From contig SFOL01000001.1 of NCBI GenBank assembly GCA_004552385.1, positions 29,525 to 93,524 of the forward strand: a DNA stretch of 64,000 nt, read 5' to 3'. A program made the translations under genes and the position numbers. This document shows, piece by piece, positions 44,771 to 54,000 of this stretch. How positions within the stretch are numbered: the stretch's first letter is position 1; each line of letters opens with the position of its first letter. The notes beneath the pieces were generated by a model that was not told the DNA's origin, did not search any database, and saw only the letters and a list, made by a program, of their open reading frames with translations. Origin of the DNA: Bacteroidales bacterium. GTDB taxonomy: Bacteria; Bacteroidota; Bacteroidia; Bacteroidales; Marinilabiliaceae.

Positions 44771-45808
44771 ATGGACAAATACATTAAAGCCGTTCTTGCG
44801 GCCGACAACAGGGTAATCATTCCGCGCTTCGGATGCGTGGAAGAGTCAAAAGAAGAGCCTGGGAAACTCGCGTTCAACGCTTACCTGAACTACGAAGACG
44901 GCAAACTGGCCGCTGCAGTGTCAGCAGGCGAGAACATTAACACGCAGCAAGCCATCGAGAAGATAGCCGAGATCGTAGACAAATACAACAACAGGCTGTC
45001 GGACGGCGAGACGGTAAGCATAGCAGGCATAGGCTCATTCAAATCAGATGACGGCGTGGTGAGCTTCAACCAGGCTGAGGACTACAAGAGCGGAGACGGA
45101 GACATCTCGCTCGGGATGGGCTTGGGCCTGGCAAGCGATGCTGCCACCACCGTCGAGGAGCAGAAACAGGCTGAAGAGCAGAACCAGGCTGAGGAGCAGA
45201 ACCAGGCTGAGGAGCAGAACCAGGCTGAGGAGCAAAGCTCGGAGGCGAATGACGACAAGGCTCCCGAAGATGAAGGCTCACACGAATATGAGGGCGCGGC
45301 AGAGAAGAAGAGGTGGCCCCTTGCGGTGCTCGTCATCGTCCTGCTGCTCATCATAATGTGGCTGCTGCTCTTCGTCTTCTTCAAAGACAACGCCGTCTAC
45401 CGATTCTTCCACGGCACGCCCAAGCCAGCCACCGAGCAGGTGGCAGCACCCGCGCCGGCCGATACCACGGCGGCTAAGAAAGACACCGTGGTGATGGAGG
45501 AGACGAAACCAGCAAAGAAGGTCAAGGAGAAGGAGAAGCCAGCCCCGACCGTGGCCCGTGCCTTGGAAAGCAGGTATAACGTGATAGTCGGCTCATATAA
45601 AGAGGAGGCCACAGCCATAAAGCGCGTGGAGAATCTTCACGCCAAAGGCTACACCGACGCCTTCGTCGGCATAAGGAAAGACTACTTCGTCGCCGTCATA
45701 AAAGACTTCACGGACATAACCCAGGCCGAGGCGTACCAAGAGAAGATAGTGGACGGGCCGGACCACATAGAGAGCTGGATAACGAACTCGGGCGAGAACG
45801 GCCGATAA
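44771..45808 (+). CDS. HU-like domain, transmembrane and SPOR domain protein
   Basis: A 345-residue inner-membrane protein. Residues 1-105 resemble the HU/CCDC81-like domain found in Bacteroidota (VIIPRFGCVEE..., IEKIAEIVDKYNNRLSDGETVSIAGIGSF). An acidic Gln/Glu repeat follows (129-155), then one transmembrane helix (about 183-204), a Lys/Ala/Pro linker, and a C-terminal SPOR domain (about 262-340, VIVGSYKEEATAIKRVENL...). SPOR domains bind denuded septal peptidoglycan, so the protein probably bridges something in the cytoplasm to the division site. The possible DNA-binding nature of the HU-like part is unproven. It is monocistronic, with a promoter and a terminator. Confidence 0.82.
   Translation: MDKYIKAVLAADNRVIIPRFGCVEESKEEPGKLAFNAYLNYEDGKLAAAVSAGENINTQQAIEKIAEIVDKYNNRLSDGETVSIAGIGSFKSDDGVVSFNQAEDYKSGDGDISLGMGLGLASDAATTVEEQKQAEEQNQAEEQNQAEEQNQAEEQSSEANDDKAPEDEGSHEYEGAAEKKRWPLAVLVIVLLLIIMWLLLFVFFKDNAVYRFFHGTPKPATEQVAAPAPADTTAAKKDTVVMEETKPAKKVKEKEKPAPTVARALESRYNVIVGSYKEEATAIKRVENLHAKGYTDAFVGIRKDYFVAVIKDFTDITQAEAYQEKIVDGPDHIESWITNSGENGR
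45155..45226 (+). repeat. Four 18-bp tandem repeats encoding EEQ(N/K)QA
   Basis: Units of GAGGAGCAGAACCAGGCT, the last two identical and the first two with one or two changes, followed by a partial copy. They are in frame in the SPOR protein and could change its linker length by slippage. Confidence 0.85.
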
Positions 45809-45850
45809 GCATAAACGGAAAAGACGGCTATACGGGCCGCCACAAGACTT

Positions 45851-45894
45851 AGACCGCCACGCCGTGCACTCCACGGGTTGGCGGTCTTTTTTTT
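45851..45894 (+). terminator. Terminator after the SPOR gene
   Basis: Arms AGACCGCCA and TGGCGGTCT plus inner pairing, followed by eight T. It lies directly before dnaG, so dnaG needs its own promoter or read-through. Confidence 0.8.
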
Positions 45895-45934
45895 CGCCCC
45901 AAAACGAGACCGCCTCAGGGCGGAAGGAGACAAA

Positions 45935-48016
45935 ATGATTTCCAGACAGATAGTAGACCAAGTGACAGAAGCGTCCACGGCGAACATAGCGTCCATAGTG
46001 GGCGAATACGTGTCGCTGAGGCGCAAAGGCGCGTCATACATGGGCTGCTGCCCATTCCATAACGAGAAGACGCCGTCATTCAGCGTAAACCCCGCCAAAG
46101 GCTTCTACTACTGCTTCGGCTGCCACAAAGGCGGCAACGCCGTGAACTTCGTCATGGAGCTGGAGAAACTCAGCTTCCCCGACGCCATACGCCACCTGGG
46201 CAAAAAATTCGGCATAGCTGTGCCGGAAGAAGAGCAGAGCCCCGAGGAGGAGCGCGCGGGACGCGAGAGGGATGGGCTATACGCCATAATGGAATATGCG
46301 GCACGCGCATACGAGGCCAACCTGCGCGAAAGCGAAGAGGGCCAGGCCTACGGGCTTACGTACTTCAGACACCGCGGATTCCGCGACGACACGATAGCCA
46401 CCTTCCGCCTGGGCTATGCGCTAAACGAGAGCAACGGCCTGCACGCCAAGGCCCTTGCTGACGGATATAAGGAAGACGGCCTCATAAAAAACGGCCTCCT
46501 GCGCGTAAACCCCGACAACGGCGGCAAATACGACTACTTCCGCGGCCGCGTGATGTTCCCCATACAGAACGCCACGGGAAAGGTCATAGGCTTCGGCGGA
46601 CGAGTTCTCGACGCGCGCACCAAGGGCGTCAACGTGAAATACTTGAACTCGCCCGAGACGGAGCTGTATAAGAAGACCGACATAGTATACGGCATATACC
46701 AGGCACGGACAGAGATAAGCCGCAAGAACAAATGCTACCTGGTGGAGGGCTACACGGACGTCATATCGATGCACCAAAGCGGCATAGCCAACGTGGTGGC
46801 GTCGTCCGGCACAGCCTTGACTACGAACCAGATAAGGCTGATAAAGCGATTCACGGAGAACATAACGGTGCTCTATGACGGCGACTCGGCGGGCATACAC
46901 GCCTCGCTGCGCGGCATAGACATGATCCTCCGCGAAGGAATGAACGTGCGCGTCCTGCTGCTGCCGGACGGCGACGACCCGGACTCGTTCTCGCTTAAGC
47001 ACACCGCGGACGAGTTCCAGGCCTACGTGGATGAGCACGAGACCGACTTCATCCGCTACGAGGCCGAAACCCTCATGGCCGACAGCGGCAACGACCCGCT
47101 GAAAAAAGCGGAGGCCACGCACACCATAGTGGCGTCAATATCCGAGGTGCAAGACAGCATAAAGCGCGAGTTCTACGTGAAAGAGTGCGCCCGCATAATG
47201 GGCATCTCGGAGGAGGCGGTGTTCAGCGAACTGCAAAAACAGATGGTCCGCAACGCCACCGAGCAGAGAGACCGCGACATCCGCGAGCAGAGGCTCAGGC
47301 AGTTCCAGGAGCAACGCAGGCAAGAGGAGCAGGCGGCCGCCCTACAGCCGGCACCCGCTGCGGCGCAGATGCCGCCGGATCTGCCGCCAGACTTGTCGCC
47401 ATCGGAGATGGCCATGCTGCAAGGTCAAGGTATGACGGCCCCGCCACGGTCGGTTCCGAAGCCTGCCGCCACCGCTATGCCGCAAGAGGTGGAGATGCGC
47501 GAGATCATGCGCTACCTGGTGACGTATACGCAGGCCGAGCTGCACGTTGGCGAAGGGGTTATTACGGTGGGCGACTACATACTGTCAATGCTCGACGCCG
47601 ACGGCCTGACCCCGCAAAGCCCGACCCTAGTGAAGATACTCGACGAGTATCGCGACGCGCCCGACCGCCGTGCCATAGACGACAAGCACTACCTGGGCAT
47701 GGCGGATCCCGACGTGGTGGCCTTCGTGGCGCAAGCCATAGGCGGACGGCCCGCCTTAAGCAAAATTCACAGCAAATACAGCCCTGTGGAGATGGAGAAA
47801 GACTCGCTGGACGAGTTCGTGCCGCGCGCCATTAAAGAGTTGCAGATAAAGCAGGTGTACAGGATGTGGGACGAGACGATGGCCACATTGAACAGGCTCA
47901 CGGAAGAGGGCGCGAGCGACGAGGAGATAGAGAAAGTAATGAACGACCTGAACGACCTGAACAAGGTAAAGCGCGAGCTCTCGCTGGAGATGGGCGAGAG
48001 GGCCATAGGGCGTTAA
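45935..48016 (+). CDS. dnaG: DNA primase
   Basis: Primase of 693 residues. The N-terminal CHC2 zinc finger is seen in CCPFHNEKTPSF and YYCFGCHKGG. The catalytic core has the TOPRIM motifs LVEGYTDVISMHQ and LYDGDSAG. A Gln/Ala/Pro-rich linker precedes the C-terminal helicase-binding region. The open frame starts with TTG at 45878 inside the preceding terminator; the ATG at 45935 gives MISRQIVDQVTEAS, matching the family. The stop codon overlaps the convergent DUF3108 gene by 4 bases, and both genes end in the same TTAA. Confidence 0.95.
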   Translation: MISRQIVDQVTEASTANIASIVGEYVSLRRKGASYMGCCPFHNEKTPSFSVNPAKGFYYCFGCHKGGNAVNFVMELEKLSFPDAIRHLGKKFGIAVPEEEQSPEEERAGRERDGLYAIMEYAARAYEANLRESEEGQAYGLTYFRHRGFRDDTIATFRLGYALNESNGLHAKALADGYKEDGLIKNGLLRVNPDNGGKYDYFRGRVMFPIQNATGKVIGFGGRVLDARTKGVNVKYLNSPETELYKKTDIVYGIYQARTEISRKNKCYLVEGYTDVISMHQSGIANVVASSGTALTTNQIRLIKRFTENITVLYDGDSAGIHASLRGIDMILREGMNVRVLLLPDGDDPDSFSLKHTADEFQAYVDEHETDFIRYEAETLMADSGNDPLKKAEATHTIVASISEVQDSIKREFYVKECARIMGISEEAVFSELQKQMVRNATEQRDRDIREQRLRQFQEQRRQEEQAAALQPAPAAAQMPPDLPPDLSPSEMAMLQGQGMTAPPRSVPKPAATAMPQEVEMREIMRYLVTYTQAELHVGEGVITVGDYILSMLDADGLTPQSPTLVKILDEYRDAPDRRAIDDKHYLGMADPDVVAFVAQAIGGRPALSKIHSKYSPVEMEKDSLDEFVPRAIKELQIKQVYRMWDETMATLNRLTEEGASDEEIEKVMNDLNDLNKVKRELSLEMGERAIGR

Positions 48017-48831
48017 GGCCTACCCTGTTTCAACCCCTTGGCACTGGCGAGGTCGACTGTGAAAGAGCCCACCTTCATGTCAAACTTTATGCGCACGGGC
48101 ACCCGTCGCGAGTCGGCCGTGACCCAGAGATGCATGTCGTCCTTGTTTTTGAACGAGCGCCCGACCTCGGTTACGGGTGTGAACTTGTAACACGCCGTAG
48201 GGCCGAAAATGGTGTTGAGAGTCTCGAGCCCGTCATACCTTATGTTAAGGTCGTAGACCTCGTTGCTGAAGAAAGTCTTGTAGTAGACGGTGTCGCCCAC
48301 GGCGAGGCGGCTGTCGAAAGCGTTGTTGCGGGCGTGATAGAACGCGCCGATGATGTCGACGATGTCACGTGGCGCATCTTGAGTCTTAACTTCGAGGGGC
48401 TTGTTTCGCCTCTTGACGCTCTTGCTGAGCTGATTGTTCTGTCGGTCGTATGACACGACGTCGTTATAGCGGTATCTGCCCTCGCTAATGTTCCTCTTGC
48501 TGAGGACGGGGAGCTGCGTCTCCGCGTCAAGGAAGGACTCGTAGGAGTCTCGCACCTCGTAGAAGAGGTCCGCCACCCCGGTCGTCCGCCCGGCCACAGT
48601 GACATGGTTGACGCGGTGCCCGTCAATGACAGTGTCGACCACGGTGAAGCGTCCTTCGCCACCTTTTATGAATCCATATTTGACGGTATAGACGAGGTCT
48701 TCGCCAGGGGCGAAGGCGTTATAGACCGGAACTTCATATTGCGGACGATGTGTCCGCTGAGCTAAAGACATGCAAGCTACGGAGGCGGCAAGAGCCGCTG
48801 CGGCTACGGAGGCGAAGATCTTCATGGCCAA
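48013..48831 (-). CDS. DUF3108 domain-containing periplasmic protein
   Basis: A 272-residue protein with a Sec signal peptide (ending CMSLAQ) and the DUF3108 core. That core begins FAPGEDLVYTVKYGFIKGGEGRFTV, contains FYEVRDSYESFLD, and ends PVRIKFDMKVGSFTVDL. This family is periplasmic and beta-rich, with unknown function. The start could also be the second Met, two codons downstream. It is convergent with dnaG and followed upstream by tsaB on the same strand. Confidence 0.88.
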   Translation of the reverse strand: MAMKIFASVAAAALAASVACMSLAQRTHRPQYEVPVYNAFAPGEDLVYTVKYGFIKGGEGRFTVVDTVIDGHRVNHVTVAGRTTGVADLFYEVRDSYESFLDAETQLPVLSKRNISEGRYRYNDVVSYDRQNNQLSKSVKRRNKPLEVKTQDAPRDIVDIIGAFYHARNNAFDSRLAVGDTVYYKTFFSNEVYDLNIRYDGLETLNTIFGPTACYKFTPVTEVGRSFKNKDDMHLWVTADSRRVPVRIKFDMKVGSFTVDLASAKGLKQGRP

Positions 48832-48898
48832 GAGTTTTAACAGGTTGAGCGAACCAGTCCCCGAGCCCAGATCTTAACCAGCGCGGCCCGCCGGCTGT

Positions 48899-49585
48899 CT
48901 AAAAGTTGAGGACCTTATTCTTAGGCGTGGTGGCAATGAACTCCTTGAGGTAGAACGGCTCAAAGTAGGCGACGCTCTCGACGCGGCCTGCCTGCAGCCT
49001 GTCGTAGGCCAACTCCGCCATGTCTTTTGCCAACGGGACGACGCCCTGGACAAAATGCGCGTTTGGCGACGTGAGGAGCGGCTGGCACTTGGGAGCGCCG
49101 TTTCCACCGAACGTTATCTCGTTATGAGCAAGTTCCGTGCCAAAGCTGTCCTCATCGACCACGAGGGCCTGCGTCGGGCTGACTATCTGGCCGTCGCGGC
49201 TTATGAGGGAGGTGTAGACCTCCATGCGGCGCGCGTCAATCATGGGACATGCTATGCGGCAGTCGGGGTCGGCGTAAAAAATGGCTCTTGCCATAATGGA
49301 GAGCGTGGGGACGGCGATGAGCTTTATCCCCGACGCATACGCGATACCTTTGGCTGTGGAGGCACCGATACGGAGGCCTGTGTAGGAGCCCGGGCCCTGG
49401 CTCACCGCGACCGCATCGAGGTCGCGATAGTTGAGACAAGCCTGCGACATGAGGTCGCGGATCATGGGCGCGAGACGCGAGGCATGCTGCGGCGCGCCAA
49501 AATACTCAAGACTTTTGAGGGTTTTGCCCTCGGAACACAAAGCCACTGAGCATACGTCAGTGGACGTCTCGATGCAGAGTATCAT
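48899..49585 (-). CDS. tsaB: tRNA threonylcarbamoyladenosine biosynthesis protein TsaB
   Basis: A 228-residue ASKHA-fold partner of TsaD/TsaE in t6A37 tRNA modification. The N-terminus ILCIETSTDVCSVAL and the QGPGSYTGLRIGASTAKGIAY segment are diagnostic. TsaB lacks the metal-binding His pair of TsaD, as expected. The gene is separated from rpsP by a long non-coding stretch. A TGTATTTG box on the minus strand at 49599-49606 is a weak promoter candidate. Confidence 0.95.
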   Translation of the reverse strand: MILCIETSTDVCSVALCSEGKTLKSLEYFGAPQHASRLAPMIRDLMSQACLNYRDLDAVAVSQGPGSYTGLRIGASTAKGIAYASGIKLIAVPTLSIMARAIFYADPDCRIACPMIDARRMEVYTSLISRDGQIVSPTQALVVDEDSFGTELAHNEITFGGNGAPKCQPLLTSPNAHFVQGVVPLAKDMAELAYDRLQAGRVESVAYFEPFYLKEFIATTPKNKVLNF

Positions 49586-50218
49586 TGTAAAAAGGTATTT
49601 TCAAATACAGGGCGGGAGACTTACACAAGGTGCTATACGCATGAAGGTCTACTATCTTACGAGAACCGCGGCAGAGGCCTCCCGCGTCGCACCCGTGCTC
49701 CGCTTCTTTGCTCTGCGAATATAGCACCAGACCTCTAAAGAAAAAAACTCTTAACAACAAGGATGTTCAATCTCAAAAGCACATTCCTATTCGAAAGCAA
49801 GGCAAGCAAAGAGCTATGGCACAATAATTTACATCAAAAAGACAAAAGTATGCATGACAGCGGGGCGAAAGGGTGCGTATACAGGGCGCGAGGCCGTGAA
49901 AAGCAAGTGGTTCGAAAAAAGCAAATAGAATATTTTAGGGCGGCGAGGTGGAGCAGTGATGTTACGATTTGACGCAACCAGGCGGCCAAAGGATATTTTT
50001 TTGTCACCTCAAAGCTGGCAGTGTTGCAAAAAATCAAAAAAAGCGCAACCCGGAAGACGAACAAGTGCATGATGCTCGCCCGCCCGGCAGAAGATACCGA
50101 GACAAAAAATAGCAGAAATGGGTCCGGAAGCCGCCTCAAGTTGATAAAAATGACTAACTTCGCCCCGCGCCACGAGTTGGCGCAAGTTAGGTATTAAAAA
50201 TAAAACAAAAACAGAGAA
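49586..50218. other. Long intergenic region between divergent tsaB and rpsP
   Basis: A 633-base gap with lower G+C than its neighbours. It has the rpsP -7 box and possible minus-strand boxes at 49716-49723 (TATATTCG) and 49843-49850 (TACTTTTG). A 69-codon ORF at 49763-49972 has no protein-like composition. I found no tRNA and no known RNA family. Confidence 0.6.
50155..50162 (+). promoter_or_regulatory. -7 promoter box for rpsP
   Basis: TAACTTCG, one base from TAnnTTTG, giving a leader of about 50 bases. Confidence 0.4.
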
Positions 50219-50767
50219 ATGGCAGTAAAAATCCGCCTGGCTCGTCATGGCCGCAAAGGCTATGCATTCTACCACATCGTGGTAGCAAACGTGAAGTCGC
50301 CACGTGATGGCAAGTACATCGAGCGCATTGGTTCTTACAACCCTAACACAGATCCTGCAACTGTAAGCGTCGACGCTGACGCCGCACTCCGTTGGATCGC
50401 CAACGGCGCGCAGCCCACCGACACTGTCCGCAGCATCTTCAGCCACGAGGGCATCCTCCTCAAGAAGCACCTCTTGGAGGGCGTCAAGAAGGGCGCATTC
50501 GACGAGGCTACCGCAGAGGCTAAGCTCGCCGCATGGAAAGAGGAGCGCGCAAAGAAGCTCGCCGCCAAGGCCGACAAGACCAACAGCGAGAAGGCTGCAG
50601 CCAAGAAGGCCCTCATGGATCAGGAGGTCAAGATCAACGCAGAGCGTGCAGAGGCTATAGCCAAGAAGAAGGCTGAGGCCGAGGCTGCCAAGGCAGCTGA
50701 GGCGGCAGCCAAGGCAGCCGAGGAGGCAGCAGCCCCCGCCGAGGAGGCAGCTCCAGCAGCTGAGTAG
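50219..50767 (+). CDS. rpsP: 30S ribosomal protein S16 (bS16), extended form
   Basis: Ribosomal protein of 182 residues. The first 90 or so are the bS16 fold ([36 protein letters not shown]). The remainder is a Lys, then Ala/Glu-rich tail characteristic of Bacteroidota and absent from the 80-90 residue proteobacterial form. Codon use differs from the neighbours: Ile is almost always ATC, consistent with high expression. It is monocistronic with its own terminator, not in a trmD/rimM operon. Confidence 0.97.
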   Translation: MAVKIRLARHGRKGYAFYHIVVANVKSPRDGKYIERIGSYNPNTDPATVSVDADAALRWIANGAQPTDTVRSIFSHEGILLKKHLLEGVKKGAFDEATAEAKLAAWKEERAKKLAAKADKTNSEKAAAKKALMDQEVKINAERAEAIAKKKAEAEAAKAAEAAAKAAEEAAAPAEEAAPAAE

Positions 50768-50807
50768 AGGCAGGCCCAGCCCAGCTGAGGCAAGAGACTC
50801 AAGATTT

Positions 50808-50841
50808 ACCGCCCCGACAGGCACAAGCCTGCCGGGGCGGT
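50808..50841 (+). terminator. Terminator after rpsP
   Basis: Arms ACCGCCCCG-a-CAGGC and GCCTG-c-CGGGGCGGT around ACAA. A weak T tract (GCTCTATAATT) follows. Confidence 0.75.
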
Positions 50842-50952
50842 GCTCTATAATTAGGCGGGGCTCACGCGAGAGCCAGCGCGAGAAACGACTAAGACAGAGA
50901 CCGTAAGAAAAATATCAAGAAAACGCAGAGCATAAAATACATAATAACGGCT

Positions 50953-50960
50953 TACATTTG
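50953..50960 (+). promoter_or_regulatory. -7 promoter box for dnaE
   Basis: TACATTTG, a perfect TAnnTTTG. It overlaps the TTG codon at 50958 that opens the longest frame, which supports the ATG at 51030 as the start. Confidence 0.55.
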
Positions 50961-51029
50961 CCAAAGGCTCCGCGTGGTGCGGAAAGCCAGCCACAAACGC
51001 CACCTCCCCATCAAGAAACATACATTACG

Positions 51030-54000
51030 ATGACGCAATTCACGCACCTGCACGTCCACTCGCACTACTCAGTACTCGACGGCATGAGCAAAGTGCCGGA
51101 CATAGTGGACAAATGCATAAAGAACGGCATGTATTCCGTGGCTCTGACGGACCACGGAGTGATGTATGGCGTAAAAGAGTTCCACGACTACGTGGGCAAA
51201 GTGAACGGCAAGACCAAAGACGCCATAAAAGAGCAGGAGACCATAGCCTCCGACGAGGGGGCGAGCCCCGAAGACCGCGAGGCGGCCAAGGCGAAGGCTG
51301 AAGAGCTTAAGGGGAAGATATTCAAACCGATATTCGGCGTGGAGGCGTATTGCGCCCGGCGCACGCTGCAAGACAAAGACGGCTCGATAAAAGCCACCGA
51401 CCCCGAGACCGGGCGCGCGAGCGTATTGGACCGCTCGGGCTGGCACCTGATCCTTCTTGCCAAGAACAAGACTGGCTACTTCAACCTGTGCAAGATGGTC
51501 TCAATATCGTGGATTGACGGCTTCTACGGCAAACCGCGAATAGACAAACGACTCCTTGAGCAGTATCACGAGGGCGTGATATGCGCGTCGGCATGCCTGG
51601 GCGGCGAGATACCGCAACTCATAATGGCCGGCAAGATGGACGAGGCTGAGCAGAGCGTCAGATGGTTCCAGTCCGTGTTCGGCGAGGACTATTACCTTGA
51701 GATACAACGCCACCCGACCAGCGCGGGCGACCCGGCCCACGACGTGTGGGAACGCCAGCAGGAGGTGACGCCCGCAATATTGGAACTGGCCAAGAAGACC
51801 GGCGTGAAAGTGATATGCACCAACGACTCGCATTTTCTTGACAAAGAGCACGCAGACGCCCACGAGCGCCTCCTGTGCCTCTCGACGGGCAAGGTGATGA
51901 CCGACCCCGACAGGCTGCACTACACAAAACAGGAGTGGCTTAAGACCCCCGACGAGATGGGCGAGCTGTTCAAAGACCTGCCCGAGACGCTGGCCAACAC
52001 GATGGAGGTGGCGGAGAAGGTGGAACCGATAAACCTGAACTCCGACCCCATAATGCCGAAATTCCCGATACCGGAAGAGTTCGGCACAGAGGCGGAATAC
52101 CGCGAGCGGCTGACGGAGAAAGACCTCTTTGACGAGTTCACTCAAGACGAGAACCACAACGTGGTGATGGACGAGGAGGCCGCCAAGAAGAAGATAAAGA
52201 AGTTGGGCGGATATGACAAGCTGTACAGAATAAAGCTGGAGGCGGACTACCTGGCGAAGCTGACATGGGAGGGCGCCCACAAGCGGTATGGCGAGACCCT
52301 TACCGAGGCCCAGGTGACGCAGATAACATTCGAGCTCCACATCATGAAGACGATGGGCTTCCCGGGCTACTTCCTCATAGTGATGGACTTCATCCGGGCG
52401 GCCCGCGAGGAGCTCGACGTGTGGGTGGGTCCCGGTCGCGGCTCGGCCGCGGGCTCGGTTGTGGCGTACTGCCTGGGCATCACGGACATAGACCCGATGA
52501 AATATGACCTTCTGTTTGAGCGTTTCCTGAACCCGGACCGAATATCGCTGCCTGATATCGATACCGACTTTGCCGACGACGGGCGCCAGAAGGTCATAGA
52601 ATGGGTGACGCAGAAGTATCACCCCGAGGCGGTTGCGCACATCATCACGTTCGGCACCATGGCCACGAAGAGCTCGGTGTCTGACGTGGGCCGAGTGCAA
52701 GACGTCCCGCTGCCCGTTGTGAAACAGATGACGGGCCTGATACCCGACAAGTTCTCAGACGACCTTGCCGACCCGAAAACGAAAAAAGTCCCGAAGGTCA
52801 ACCTGAAGAACTGCTTCAAGTACGTGAACGAGCTGAAGCAGGCTCTCAACGGGCCGGACGAGAACGTCTCGTCGATGCTGCGCTACGCCGGCGAGTTGGA
52901 GGGTACGGTGCGCCAGACGGGCGTGCACGCCTGCGGCATAATAATAGGCGCCGACGACCTGAAAAAGTTCGCCCCGATAACCGTGGTGGAGGACAAGGCG
53001 TCGGGCTTCAAGATGCAGGCGACCCAGTATGACGGCCACTACGTGGAGAGCGTCGGGCTCATAAAGATGGACTTCCTCGGCCTCATCAACCTCAGGATAA
53101 TGAAAGAGGCGGTGAAGAACATCAAGGCTCACACGGGCGATGAGATTGACATATTCAAAGTGCCGATAGACGACCCCGACGTCTACAAGCTCTACTCTGA
53201 TGGCCGCACGGTGGGCATATTCCAGTTCGAGTCGGCCGGCATGCAGAAATACCTCAAGGAGCTTCAGCCCACGGTGTTCGAGGACCTCATAGCGATGAAC
53301 GCCCTCTACCGCCCGGGCCCGATGGACTACATCCCCCAGTTCATCAACCGAAAGCAGGGTCGGGAGCCGATAACGTACGACATTCCTTGCATGGAGAAAT
53401 ACCTCAAGGACACGTACGGCGTGACGGTGTACCAGGAGCAGGTGATGCTCCTGTCGCGCCAGTTGGCCAACTTCACCCGCGGCGAGAGCGACAAGCTGCG
53501 CAAGGCCATGGGCAAGAAGCAGATAGCCGTACTGAACGAGCTGAAGCCCAAGTTCATAAACCAAGCCAAGGCTAACGGCCACCCCGCCGACAAGCTGGAG
53601 AAGATATGGGCGGACTGGGAAAAGTTCGCATCATACGCGTTCAACAAGTCGCACGCCACGTGCTACTCATGGGTCTCGTACCAGACGGCTTGGCTCAAGA
53701 CGCATTACCCGGCGGAATACATGTCCGCGCTGCTGACATGCAACCGCGACGCCATCTCCGAGGTGTCAAAGTTCATGGACGAGTGCAAGAGCATGGGGCT
53801 TAAGGTTCTGGGACCAGACGTGAACAACTCCCACCTGAACTTCAGCGTCTCGCACGACGGCGCCGTGGTGTTCGGGATGGGCGGAGTGAAGGGCGTGGGC
53901 GAGGGCGCCGTCACCGCCATCGTGGGCGAGCGTGACGGCTGCGTCATGATAACACGCCAGGACGAGAGTGGCCGTGCGTTCCAGACACGCACCCTGCCGA

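Noticed and set aside
49763..49972. Possible 69-codon small protein before rpsP
   Set aside because: It has no promoter at the right distance, low-complexity Lys/Arg composition and no conserved features. It stays an option only if transcription is shown.
51501..52700. 399-codon minus-strand frame inside dnaE
   Set aside because: It is entirely covered by conserved polymerase motifs on the plus strand.
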